From positions 1-64,000 of the forward strand of contig VTFK01000299.1 of assembly GCA_009617715.1 (NCBI GenBank): a DNA stretch of 64,000 bases, in the 5' to 3' direction. Position numbers and translations under genes: made by a program. Of the stretch, positions 27,841 to 39,637 are shown in pieces. The stretch is from Plectrocnemia conspersa (lineage: Eukaryota > Arthropoda > Insecta > Trichoptera > Polycentropodidae). The number at the start of each line of letters is the position of its first letter. Positions within the stretch are counted from its first letter, which is position 1. The notes beneath the pieces are model-generated. The model made no database searches. It saw nothing but the letters and a program-made list of their open reading frames with translations, and had not been told where the DNA came from.

Positions 27841-28713
27841 AAATTGTGTATTTAAAAACTACATACAAAATAAAATCCTTGTTGACGTCTTGATCTTCTT
27901 CACTTAAACGATGCGGTGCTTTTAAAATAAAATTTTACTTTAATATATATAATTATATTTAACATACATATTTATTTAATATAAAAATCATTATGTGAAT
28001 TATTAATTCAACTGTTTTTATTTATTACAGAAAACTCAAAAAAACAATAATATCAAACCGTTTTTTTGTCTTTAAAATAAATATATTCAATTGCTATATT
28101 TATATTATTTTAATTGTTCTACGCCTAATTTCTTTATATAAATATATATTATTTTATATTGCATTTCGAGTTCATTAATTACTTATTATTAAATTATCCT
28201 TTATCTATGTTGTATTAAATAAACAATAATAATTTTCAATTAATGTTTGTCTTATGGTTACTATCAATACAGCGTTGTATGTTTTAAAACAAACAACAAA
28301 GAATATATAAAAGTGAAATTAATTAAGTTTATATTTAATTAATATATTGCCTATTTAACATAATTTTATTGTATGAATATTATTAAAAGATGATTTGTTC
28401 GAATATTATTGTATTTTATAAAATTCTATAAGATTCAGTAATTATTCATAATTATCCTATAATAAATTACATTTTTAATTTATAATTAGGGAACATTGAA
28501 TTCATAAATTATTTTAATAATGTGTGTATAATGTAACATTATATTATTTAATAATCATTTCCTCGTCTACTAAAAACAGAGACTTAAATACAGAGCCATA
28601 ACTTTTCTATTGAAATAAATTTAATGTAGTTTCCTGCTTATTCCATAACTGATTTGTTTATATTATATGTAAAAACAATGATTATTTTTTCAATAAAAAT
28701 TAAATTAAATTAA
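27841..28713. other. AT-rich spacer, no gene seen
   Basis: Very AT-rich; nothing supported. Confidence 0.5.
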
Positions 28714-28850
28714 GGACAGAATAGCGTAGTCCGTAATGTCTCAGACTAGTAACTCTGAGGTTTCGGGATCAATCCTTGGCAGCGGAACTCAACTTAATAT
28801 AAAAAAATTGCGCTATTATTAAAAAACCGGCCCCTGCCACAGTGACATAT
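28714..28850 (+). repeat. tRNA-derived SINE, 5' (tRNA-like) part
   Basis: The block starts with GACAGAATAGCGTAGTCCG (A-box-like region) and has GGTTTCGGGATCAATCC, a weakened B box, about 35 bases later. The same head occurs in reverse at about 29415-29500 with an intact GGGTTCGAGCCC B box. The head is followed by a shared A/T stretch with GCGCTATTATTAAAAA. This is a degenerate SINE, not a working tRNA gene, because no acceptor stem closes. Confidence 0.65.
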
Positions 28851-29039
28851 ATTGGTTATAAATTATATTACACATAATAATTTATAATTATTATTATAAA
28901 ATTTTATAATTATTAATATAAATTTCAACTGAAGAATAATTTTGGATAGCTTAAATTGCTTGGCCCAACATGACCGACTTTATATTGAAAAGCGGTTTAT
29001 TATTTATTAAATTTGTCATTTAAATTTTAATCATTTCCT

Positions 29040-29170
29040 GATTCTTGGAGATGTACTCAGAATATGTATTATATGCTGATGACCTAAAACTGTTTAAGAG
29101 TATTGCTGTCTTTACACAAAAATCTGAAGTTTCTGTAGAAGTGTTCAATCGATCTTTTTTTTCTACATTT
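29040..29170 (+). mobile_element. LINE reverse transcriptase YADD fragment
   Basis: A plus-strand frame contains VLYADDLKLFKSI, the YADD active-site motif of non-LTR retrotransposon reverse transcriptases in its usual LYADDxKLF context. The flanking residues soon lose resemblance. It stops at the SINE copy that follows, suggesting the SINE landed in or beside the LINE remnant. Confidence 0.75.
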
Positions 29171-29204
29171 CCCAGATCTTCTTGCCCGGCCGAGTTCCCT
29201 TATT

Positions 29205-29502
29205 TTTTTTTTTTTTTTAAAATCTTTCGTTATAACTTGAGAGGTATAAGCCTAATGCATTACAACGGGAAAAATCTGTACCAACTATGTATGTCAATCA
29301 GATATATTGAATACCTACAAGTAAGTATTAACCACCAGACTGAAAGTCTGGGAGTCGTTGACATAAACATGTGGGGCTGTTTTATTTTTAATAATAGCGC
29401 ATTTTTTATAAAAATTAAAAGAGTGTTGCTGCAGGGGCTCGAACCCGTAACCTCAGTGTTACTATTCTGAGACATTACGGATTACGCTATTCCGTCCTTG
29501 TG
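29205..29502 (-). repeat. nearly full tRNA-derived SINE
   Basis: On the minus strand the element runs from a tRNA-like head with GGGTTCGAGCCCCTG (intact B box, at about 29430-29446) through GCGCTATTATTAAAAA, a middle part, and CATTAGGCTTATACC. It ends in an A-rich tail, seen as a long T run at 29205-29218 on the plus strand. Matching partial copies lie at 1.1-1.4, 28.7, 41.6 and 51.2 kb. It is the best copy for defining the family in this window. Confidence 0.7.
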
Positions 29503-30104
29503 ATTTATGTAAAATACTTACGTCACTATAACAAGTTATTGTCAATTTGCGTTTTGTATGATATGTTTGTTCGTAACGTCCTGGGTTTTGGATCCATTGT
29601 CTGTCCCAGTAAAGTAAAGTATACTTTTTTGCTCAAGAGGATTCAAAGGAAATTCTTATATGAAGCTGGAAGAATTATGCTAGAAATTAAATTTTTAACA
29701 AAACATTTGTGTCCATTTATAAATATAAGTGCGCTAAATTGTGTCTGTATATATGTATGTTTATACATGTTTAAGTATGAGCTGATGTCTACTAAAAATA
29801 TAATTTTCGTAATTCAGTTACTTAATTTATTTAGACGTTTTAAACACCGTGTACTTGAGACGAGTGTGAATACCTGCAGACTGAGATCACTTACATACAC
29901 ACATGTTAAGTTTGCAACTTCAATAACAATTAATAATTTATTAAGTTTACGTACTTTCTCAGAGTTTATGTATATTCTTATCAATATAAAGAAGAAGAAT
30001 TTTAGGCGCTCAATTTTTATATTAAATAAAAATATATTATTTAGAAATTGAATTGTATAATTGTACGAAGACAGATCCTTTTTACAATAAGTAATTGCTG
30101 GCAA
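29503..30104. other. spacer with motif-free open frames
   Basis: A plus-strand frame of 183 codons (29500-30051) is the longest frame of the left half. Its composition (Leu, Ile, Phe, Tyr, Lys, Asn) is that of AT-rich non-coding DNA and no domain is visible. A minus frame overlaps it. I regard both as chance. Confidence 0.4.
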
Positions 30105-30480
30105 TAAACAAAATCTTGCAGACGATACGAGAGAAATGCGTTCAGCTTTAGTGGGCCAACAAAACGAATACTAACCTAGCCCACCGATTGCTTTAGCTGC
30201 CTGGGCCCTTGCCCTCATACTCCACCGAAAAAAAAATAAGCCGAAAAGAAGTCAAATGCTTCGACTGGTCCTGCCCTTCCACTCGACTGGTCCGCAGCTG
30301 GGAGACAGGCTTTCAACGCACCTCACGCACACAAAAAAGGACAAAATAATAAGAACGCATAGGGATTGCACATACTGGATATGTAGGTACCTGGTATTCG
30401 ACACCGAACACTTTCGTTCCCTTATCCCGTTTTCAAATTCAAGTAATGCACTGAGGTCAATGGCATCATGCTCTTGACAT
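30105..30480. promoter_or_regulatory. putative conserved non-coding island
   Basis: A GC-richer block with no recognisable protein motif and no repeat, between AT-rich tracts. CGACTGGTCC occurs twice within 30 bases (about 30262 and 30283), a small direct repeat that could be a duplicated binding site. Confidence 0.3.
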
Positions 30481-32499
30481 CCTTGGACGTCATATTATAA
30501 GAAGACACGCCGAAAAATCCTTTTTTTTCTTATATGTGAATGTATGATCCTTTTAAGAACTTGTGTTTTTTTGATAATCTTCAACTTACAATTAACTGCC
30601 TTTGTATCTTTACTTACTAAATAATACTCCAGAAATGTCAAATCTCATATGAGAAAATTATTAATATTAAAACACGAAAAAAATAATCTGTGTTAAGAAC
30701 CTCATAATAACCTTTCTTAGATCATATGTGACTTATTTTATAACAGTAAAGTTACACAGTAAACTTGCTAGGGAATGGATTACAGCTTAGTGGATTCTCA
30801 AATAAAAAGTGGATGTCAAATAGGTGTCCACAGCACTCGATCAAATTGTGTTTTTTTTTGTCTGTTTGCTAATATGAAGATATGTGTAGAATGAGACAGG
30901 TTATTTAAGCATTTTGCGATTAATAAAATCTAAGTACTGTACTATAGTATACATACAACAAATATATTTATTAAGTGACTGCCTTAAATAAATCATATTG
31001 CGCTAAACAATTGTTTAAATGAATTAATTTTAGAAGGATCCTCATTGATAATATGATGTAACAAAGTTAATTTTACTATTAGCAGCACTGAGAATATTAT
31101 TTATACAAATGGTATTAAGTCTGTTAAAAAAATAGAAATGTAGATTAATACTCAGATAACAATAAGATAATAAAAAGTTAATCTTATTGAGATTTTGTAG
31201 AATTGCAAAAGACAATACATTATTCCTATTTTTTGAACACTATGTTTTTAAACACAGATATATCAACTAAAATAAAATATTAAGTATTCGGTTGTGCTTC
31301 CCTAAAATTAATTTTGCGATCATTAAATTTATTAAATGCAGATTAATAGTTGTTTAATAAAGTTGATTAAATCTAAGAGAACTATAAAACGCAAGTTTGC
31401 AAAATAATAAATATCAAACTTGATTCTATTAATTCATTAATAATTTTTTAGACGTTTAAGTACTATATAAAATATAAATATTTTATATAGAAATTTAAGT
31501 GTTTAATTGTACTTAGGCATATATTTTTATAATAAGTACTATACCTACAATGACCATAAAAATTATATGAAGAATATAAAAGGAAAAATTGTTCCGAATA
31601 TTTTGGTACTATATTATACATTTAACAAAAAAAATATTAAATTGAATATATATAATATCAGTAGTACTATATTAAATAAATAAAATCAGTTACATCACAT
31701 CGTTGGAAACATAATGGTACTAGATTTTCATTGTTAAGAGTATGAAAGAATATGAACTATGACGTCTTTCACGCATAACAAAAATAGAACATTTATCGCA
31801 AATCAAGAAACTTCTTCCAATGTCGAGTTTAAAGTTAGCTTTTTATTTTATACCTTTTCTTCGCCTGTGTCTTAAAATAATGCATGCTCGCCCGCTAAGA
31901 TTATGTTGTGATAGGTTATGATTTTCGTTAGGTAGAACCTACCAAATCTTACCAAAAGACAATTGATTTTCTATAGGAAATGAGTATAATCTTTAACAAT
32001 AGCACTGTCATAGGTCATAGGCTAGCTCAAAATTTCCGTATACTGTTATAGATGTTTTTAAATATATTTTTGTATTAACAATCACAATAACTTGGGAGGT
32101 GGAGGTGGTAAAGGCTGCGCTCGTTGTTGGCGTACAGTGGTTCTTTTAATAATTTAAACATGAAAATACAAATATGTCAAAATATTAAATGTAATCACAC
32201 ATACAAAATTTCTTCCTAATATTGTATCTCATTAATTACATATGTTTATTATCAGAGTATAGTATATATCCCATAAAAGTGTCATTATATCTTTGTTTAT
32301 AATATTAGCATTGTTTCACAGCTTTTCAGGGTAAATCATAGTCTTTAACATTTTTGATTAAAATGGTATTTCAAATATATAAAACATACACATAAAAAAA
32401 TAATTGTCTATATTAAATTGACTCTGATTAAACGAACGATAAAGTATAATTTCGTTACTTCAACACACATTTTAAGATATATTTATCTCTCGAAGAAAA
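30481..32499. other. AT-rich spacer, no gene seen
   Basis: No feature could be supported on either strand. Confidence 0.5.
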
Positions 32500-32504
32500 T
32501 GGAG

Positions 32505-32760
32505 TAGTATTTAAGGGAATGGACTAACAATAAAGAGCCGCGAGTTCAAAACCCATCAAGATCGGAAATTGAACAAATATAAATATTAGGAGAATTTAAA
32601 GAAAATTTCTAATATATCTACAAAAAAGTACGGATCGTATCTGTATTTTTTATCCTAGTGCCTTTTTACTAGAAGCGATGAGCTACAATTCATTGCATTT
32701 TTGGCGTAGCGTCTACTCAACAAAACACTTTTTAATATTGATGCTGAAAAAAATATATTT
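32505..32760 (+). repeat. tRNA-like block followed by dispersed repeat, copy 2
   Basis: About 32505-32570 resembles a tRNA-derived SINE head with a B-box-like GAGTTCAAAACCC. From about 32653 the sequence follows the 25.17 kb repeat (AGTGCCTTTTTACTAG, ACAATTCATTGC, TAGCGTCTACT, AAACACTTTTTAA). The two parts may form one SINE whose tail is the dispersed repeat; the 25.1 kb copy lacks a clear head. Confidence 0.5.
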
Positions 32761-35700
32761 TGATTGTATAATTTCACATTGATAAAAAAATATTTGTAAA
32801 AATGATTTGGCTAATGCATTCTTCTAATGAGACTTGAATCTTATTTTTTAATTAAGATTATCTCAAAATACAAACAATTTAAAAGACAATATTTGGAATA
32901 AAATGGTTGGCATTTAAATGACATATTTTCGCTAGTATTTTTCTTAAGTTGTCTACAAAAAAATATTTCAGTGTTCTTCTATATGTTCAGGATTTTTAAG
33001 GATTGAGATTGACTATATTTTTTTATGACACATATTTTAATTTTAAAATCTGAATGGTTTTTTTTATGGAATAGACAAATTATAGATTATTTTAGTACAA
33101 ATTTAATAAGTTATAGTACAATATAAAATATACGTAATCAAGGAATATTTATTGGGAAGATTGTACTTGCCAAAATAAGAATAATAAATAAGAAAATAAG
33201 GCAAAACCACGTGCTTTTTATGTTTTATCATTTTACGATACGAAAATGCTAATTCACATAAGTATGTAAATTAAAAATACGAGTTCAAATACTCACAGCA
33301 TCTTTTAAAATTTGGTTACTTTTCGTTAAAAATATTTGTTTAAAGACCAGGCTTTAAAAAAAATATCACATTGCAAAGAAATAATTTCATTTTCAAGCCC
33401 TATATTATCAAAATTAAATAGCTCTGCACAATTATATGCATCTGATTGAATATCCACATAATATAATACTTGAGTCACACCGACAATTTTGGTTAAGCAG
33501 ATTTTAATGATCATATCTTTATTTAAGAAAATAAATGATTTCGTCCAACAACTCTCAAAAATTGTCTTCGGCTTAAATATCTCACATCTGTGTGTAAAAT
33601 TAAGACTAGTTTTTCATCAAAACAAATTGTAAATTGAATTGTTTTTATAATATAGAATCTATATTATAATATAATTATATAACATAAAGTAACTAAACTA
33701 AGTTAATATTTAGGTCTATAATTCATAAAGTACTTGTATTTGTACAATTATTTATATTTAGTAATAGAGGAAGCTAATGTATTATTTTTAATAAAAAAAA
33801 ATAATAATAATTAAATTTAAGAAGTAGAAGATTAAATTAAAGAAGATTTATCAAAAAACCTATAAAAATTTTTTTTTTAATACACGATTCGAATAATTTA
33901 CCTGTAGATTTTAAAGAGGTGTCGCAGTAGTAATCAACTGGATGCAGATCATTAAGCTTCTCGAACGTTTGACACATACTTAAGATCTAAGTAAAAACCG
34001 AAAAAAAAATCATTTATCTTAATACTCAAATAAAATTCTACCTTTTATCCGCGAGAAAACATAATAATCTCTACTTTAGAGCTGTTAATTTTAATTTCTT
34101 TCTCAATGAACACGTTATAAAACAAAGAAAAAGTTGACAGTTCCCATTAAAATTTTCTTGAAATAAAATTTTTATCTCTGATTGCAAATGGAGTTTTTGC
34201 TATGTGGTCAAAACTGTACACAAATTAAAAATCAGGAATTATTTTTTTGCTTATAGTTAACTAAAAATTGATAGTACTCTCTGTAACAGGATTATTTTTT
34301 GCTTTTAGAATAAAAAACTACGGTAATTAATAATTCATGGTTGAACAACAATTAAATGGTTTTTTTATACGAATATTTTTTAATATATATACTATGGGTT
34401 GCTTCAAAACTTTACACATATGAGCTGTTAGCCATATATGAATAGGTTTAATAATGTTATATTAGAAGATTCTCTCCAAAAACTTTACACAACACGAAGC
34501 GATGTGTTTCTGTGTAAATTACGTTTATAATTAAATCATGTGATTTTTTAAAGTATGGGCAGATTAATCTACATTGGTTTTGGTACGAAATAATAAGATC
34601 TTGTTACAGTGTAAGCTGTTACTCATTAAACATGTTTCTTAAAATCAATTATAGCTTCTACCTACTTTCTCGGTAATAAAATTTAACATTAATTTAACTG
34701 TAAATTGTTGTATAGTTTTAAGCAAAGCACTGCAAATCACTATATTGTGTTAACGGCCTGCCTTTGCAATGGTATGTATGCGATGTATATGTTTAAGTGA
34801 ATGCGTATTACCAGTGAAATTATATTTTCAATAAAATCATATCCGGATACATTTTCACCGATATATATATATATTTACTAGCGAAAAGATTTTTTAACTG
34901 ATTTATTTCATAATTATTAGTTATTTATTAAAAAATATGCAAAAGATTTTTTTTAAACTGGGATCTGTACTTCTCGAAATTATATGTGTGTAAAATGAAA
35001 ACTTTTGTTGTAAGAAAATAGCTTATTATACATAAAATAAGATGAAACATAATTTTTAGATAAAAACAATACTATTTATTATGAAATAACTCAAAGCAAA
35101 AAAAGTACAATATGAAACATTGCAACCTACACGTACAAATTTCTAAAACACAAAAAGCTAATTATTTATACGTCAAACAGGTTATAAAATATATTTATAA
35201 CTCAAATTAATCGTCAAAAACTTAATTACACGAAAATGTTGAAGATATATCACAAATGCCACGTTTTAGGCACACGACACTCAAAAGAAACCGACATGTG
35301 CTATTCAAAACTCAACTGTCAGCCTATAAGTTTGATCGATAAAGCAGATATCTATATTTAATGTGATGCAAAATAATTACGATAGATAACAAAAGAAAAA
35401 AATATTTAGAATTTTAATTCTCACCGACCTTTTTAGGGCAATTTCGAAAAAGCGTAAATACCGTTTTCCACTGCCTACGAAAGGATTAAAAATGATAGGC
35501 CCTAGTGAAATTATAAGTGTCCATGAAACTCAAAGTTACGAAACGTCTGTATCCCGTTCAAACCCAAACCTAAAATAAACGAATTAATCAAATCCAAGTT
35601 CGAAAACTATCAATCATTTTAGAATTGTCTTTGTGTTAATTTGTTTTGGTTAGATTTGAGTTTAATTAAATTTTAAATATAGTAGTATTTTGTCAAAAAA

Positions 35701-36435
35701 TGTGACATCACAATTCTGTGAATCTCTGATCATGTAAAAATACGCATACCAAAAATTATTAAAATTATATTTTACAAGTAAAAATATAACTTCACTGGTA
35801 ATATAAATTCACTGAAACATATACATCACATTTCTATTAAACTACGAAGCTGGGGTATGCATGATATTTTATAAATACATACTAATTGCATGGTGTTTAA
35901 TAACGTCTTGAATAAGAATCGCGACTCTACCTCTGATACCCATAGCAAAATAATTAAGTTTGTATAAGAAATTCAATTTTTTTTTTAAATTGAGAATTAC
36001 TATTCAGTAATTTATAATCAAATTTAGTTGTTGGACAAAAACCCTGCATTAAAAAAAAATAATTTTTTTATATAAAATATCTTGATTATCTATTTTATTG
36101 ATAGTACTATGTATTTTGTATATTAACTAAATATAAAGTAATGAATTAAATTATTTTTTAAATTACATTATTTTTTAGATATAAGATAATTAACATATAA
36201 ACTACTTTAATATTACAAAATCATATCTAAGATGTATTATACATAAAAAAAGTTATTATTTGTGTCATTTCTGAACTTTAATCATATTTTGAGTATTAGA
36301 ATAAATACGTTTGATTATATATAATAGTTTAAATATACGTGCATTTTTTTTTTAGTTTTAAAAATTAATCAATAATTTATTATCCTCGTGAACATACTGA
36401 ATTGACCACAGTGCACCTAATATACTTGTTCGGGA
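32761..36435. other. AT-rich spacer upstream of the methyltransferase gene
   Basis: About 3.7 kb of AT-rich DNA in which I see no exon, RNA gene or recognisable repeat. It separates the gene-poor left part from the gene cluster. Confidence 0.5.
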
Positions 36436-36437
36436 GC

Positions 36438-36516
36438 GTGCCTATATATATACATTCTTTAAGCTTTTCGCTGTGAGAAATACACGGCACTTCTTCTTAG
36501 TGGAGTGGTCAGTTCT
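36438..36516 (+). promoter_or_regulatory. candidate core promoter of the JHAMT-like gene
   Basis: A TATATATATA box lies at about 36443-36452 and an arthropod-type initiator TCAGTT at 36509-36514, roughly 30 bases before the chosen ATG. The spacing between the two (about 60 bases) is too long for a standard pair, so only one may be real. Confidence 0.3.
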
Positions 36517-36540
36517 ACCATCCCATTACTTTTGTTCACC

Positions 36541-39367
36541 ATGAACGATGCTGAATTATACCACAAGGCAAACGGTTTTCAATGTCGGGATGCTGAAATA
36601 GTCATCGACGAATATGTGAAGATGATCCGATGGAAGAAGGCAGGCGGAGACAGGATCCTGGACGTCGGTTGCGGAGACGGCTTCGTGATGATGAATGTGT
36701 TGGCTCCAAAATTACCAAAGAATTATAAAATGCTCACAGGGCTGGACATTTCAGCCGAAATGGTCAAATATGCCACCGTCAAGTACGGCAGTCCGACAGT
36801 AAACTTTAAAGTCATGGATTTTTCGATAAAGGTGTCTCCAAATGAAGAACAGAAATACGACCACATATTCTCATTCAATTGCCTTCATTGGATCCAAGAT
36901 CAAAGGTAATTTTTATATTTGAACATATGTACTAAAGATTATCATTTTATAGATTATTATTTATTGCTTAATAAAAACATTATTAATATAATCATATATA
37001 ATTATATGATATTTATGGCAGCATTGCAATTTTAATTACCAAATTTAAATATATAAAAAATATATATTTAACTTTGCTCTTGACATATATATAATAATTT
37101 TAATTAGTACGATGTTTTATAATTTAATTTATTTAATATAATTAAAGTGTTTAATATATTCATGTTTTTTTAAATATTTTAATCATTAAAATCATTGATT
37201 TTGAAATTTAAATTTAATTTTCCATTAGTATATTTTATGTTTTATTGCTTTTAAAATTTACAAAATATTATCTGTTTAATTTATTTATAATTATAATTAT
37301 GACATTTTCAATTATAATTATGACATTTTTAGCTGAAAATATATTGCTTTAGAATTTCAAAGTTTACTAGTTCAACCTACATATAAAAATAAAACGTTAT
37401 AGTTATTTAATAAGTAGTAAATATGATCGATTTTGCTTCTAATAAATTTATAGAAAATTCGTGGTTTTACATTTGCATTTGCCACTATAAATTATTAAAA
37501 ATGAATTTATATTTACATTATTATTATTTATTATAATAAAATATTATATAAAATTTATATTACAATAATTTATTATTAACTCTTTGTTTGAACTATGAGT
37601 TGTTATCATAGAAAAGTAGATTTTTTTTGTGATTATAATACGATGTAAATATAATGTAGCAATATAAAAAATCTTATAGCGGAAATTGTAACCACAAAGA
37701 TAGAATAAAATATGATATAAAATTTACATCACAATAATTTATTCTTAACTTTTTATTTTAACTATGAATTGATTTCATAGAAAAGGTTTTTTTCTAGATT
37801 ATAATAGGATGTGGATATAATGTTATCGTAGGAATAGAAAAAGTCACTTAACGGAAATTGTAACCACAAGGATAACACGACTTATATGTAAAATTTTACA
37901 TATATATATTATTAAGCCTGTTATTTTTTTCCCCTATTACGTCTCATTTTTATAGATCGTATATTTTTTTTACTTTTCACACCAAACTCTTTTTTTTTTG
38001 CTAAGACAATATTCTCAAATTTTATTAATTCTATACATAATTAAACATTATACATAGAACCTAAACATTAATACAAAGTATATATTTAATTAATGTAAAG
38101 CTGAGTTGTGAACTATGGAGTGTAATTATCTAGCTCTAGCTTATAATAATTTTAAGGTTTTGGGGCTGTATTATAAAATTATTACATATTAGTGAAAAAA
38201 TATTCATTCCTAACTCAATCATTTTAATGAAAATAATAAGAAAGAAAAGTTTTGGATTTTACAATAGATTATAATTATATTTAGCAGAGAAATTATTATT
38301 TTTGGAAAAATTTATCAACAACTTTTACATCAAGCTTAGTAATATTTGTCATATATGATATGTACACAATGTTTGATAATTTAAAAAAACTTAGATTGTG
38401 ACCTATTAACTGTTATTTTTGTATAAAAATATTTGATATATAATATTTTTGTATTAAAATAATTCATAATGAAATTGCTTTAATATTTTATATAATATTA
38501 TTTTTTAAAGTATCAAAATCTAATCAGAATACGACTTACCATTTATTATATAAAAACAGCCAATTTAATATAATTACTGACTAAATTTGGTTATTGAAAA
38601 TCTTTGCAAAATAATATTTTTGTCGATAAATTAGTATAATGAATCAAAAATTTTATAGATATATTAATGTCTATATACAATGTCTATAATTAATCAATTT
38701 TTTACATATTGTTTTTTTCTTTATAAATTATATATAAATTATATTTTCATATATAAAATATATAAAATTATATTTTCATATATAAAATATATAAAATTAT
38801 AATTTTAGTCTATTTTTATCACTTACAGAACGGCTTTGAAAAATATATTCGATATGCTGGTAACCGGAGGAGATTGCATTTTAACCGTGGGCGCAAAAAA
38901 TCCCATATACGATGTATACAGAACTTTGAAAGCTTCTAAAAAGTGGTACAAATATATGGATGACCTGGACAATTTTATATCACCTTATCACGACTCTGCC
39001 AGTCCTCCTGAGGACTTTAAAAATTTACTTTATGAAACCGGCTTCAATTGTGTACATGTAGAATACAAAGAAAGGACCTATTACTTCGAACATCTTAACA
39101 TACTGAGAAGTAATTATATTTTTATAAATGTATTTTTTTTATTTTTTTAGCATAATTTATATAATTTATTTTAATATTTCAGAATCTGTATTTGCCGTTA
39201 CTCCGTTCATCAGACGAATGCCTGTCGATTTACATGATGATTTTTTTAACGATTACATAGAATTAGTAAGAAGCTTGGATCTAATGGAAGGAGACAACAA
39301 TAATTTGGGCGATAGCATAAAAGTGAAGAGTCCTTATTATTCTTTGATTGCTTATGCTAAAAAGTGA
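36541..39367 (+). CDS. jhamt: juvenile hormone acid O-methyltransferase-like protein
   Basis: Three exons, 36541-36905, 38829-39109 and 39183-39367, join in frame through GT/AG introns to a 276-residue protein. Insect JHAMTs are close to 280 residues. The enzyme family transfers a methyl group from S-adenosylmethionine to juvenile hormone acid or farnesoic acid, the last steps of juvenile hormone synthesis in the corpora allata. The SAM-binding motif I is ILDVGCGDGF (residues 39-48). LTGLDIS follows as the second nucleotide-contact strand, and FNCLHWIQDQ (about 112-121) and ISPYHD are family blocks. Q14 sits where JHAMTs have a substrate-contact glutamine. The start at 36541 (ACC-ATG) was preferred over an in-frame ATG at 36505 because MNDAELY matches the family's N-terminus. 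Insects often have several paralogues, so the exact substrate is uncertain. The gene is convergent with the dynein gene. Confidence 0.85.
37541..37876 (+). repeat. two-copy tandem duplication, period about 170
   Basis: Within intron 1 of the methyltransferase gene, a unit running from 'tataaaattta' through ACAATAATTTATT to GGAAATTGTAACCACAA occurs twice (about 37541-37702 and 37710-37874). The offset is 169 bases at the start and 172 at the end, with scattered substitutions. Confidence 0.8.
38739..38796 (+). repeat. 29-base tandem repeat, two copies
   Basis: The unit ATTATATTTTCATATATAAA followed by ATATATAAA is repeated back to back just upstream of the exon 2 acceptor of the methyltransferase gene. 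Confidence 0.8.
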
Positions 39368-39510
39368 TACAATCTGATTGCAAATTACTGTGTGATATTT
39401 AGTAATAATATTATTTATTTCAATCTGTGCCTGTTTAAAAAGACAAAATACAGATACTTTATTAATTTTATAATGTTTTATAAGATATGGAAAAAATTAA
39501 AGATCAAAAT

Positions 39511-39516
39511 TTTATT
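39511..39516 (-). terminator. candidate poly(A) signal of the dynein-tail gene
   Basis: TTTATT on the plus strand gives AATAAA on the minus strand, about 125 bases past the dynein stop codon. It lies within the region expected to be the methyltransferase 3' UTR, so the two transcripts would overlap tail to tail. Chance occurrence is likely in such AT-rich DNA. Confidence 0.4.
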
Positions 39517-39637
39517 AGTTTTTAATGTTATAATAAGTAAAATTAATACATTATTTTAAATGTATGTTTATAGTAGATTTAATGAAGAATTAAATATATT
39601 TTTTTAATTATAATTTCATAAACGGAATATTTTAATT

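Noticed and set aside
28714..28790. Possible tRNA gene.
   Set aside because: A- and B-box-like words are present but no acceptor or anticodon stems close, and the same sequence recurs in other SINE copies.
29500..30051. A 183-codon plus-strand open frame in the gene-poor region.
   Set aside because: Composition is that of AT-rich random sequence, no domain is visible, and a minus-strand frame overlaps its end. It also starts at a SINE boundary.
36505..36540. In-frame upstream ATG adding 12 residues to the JHAMT-like protein.
   Set aside because: Family members start at the position of the second ATG (MNxAxLY), and the likely initiator TCAGTT lies between the two.
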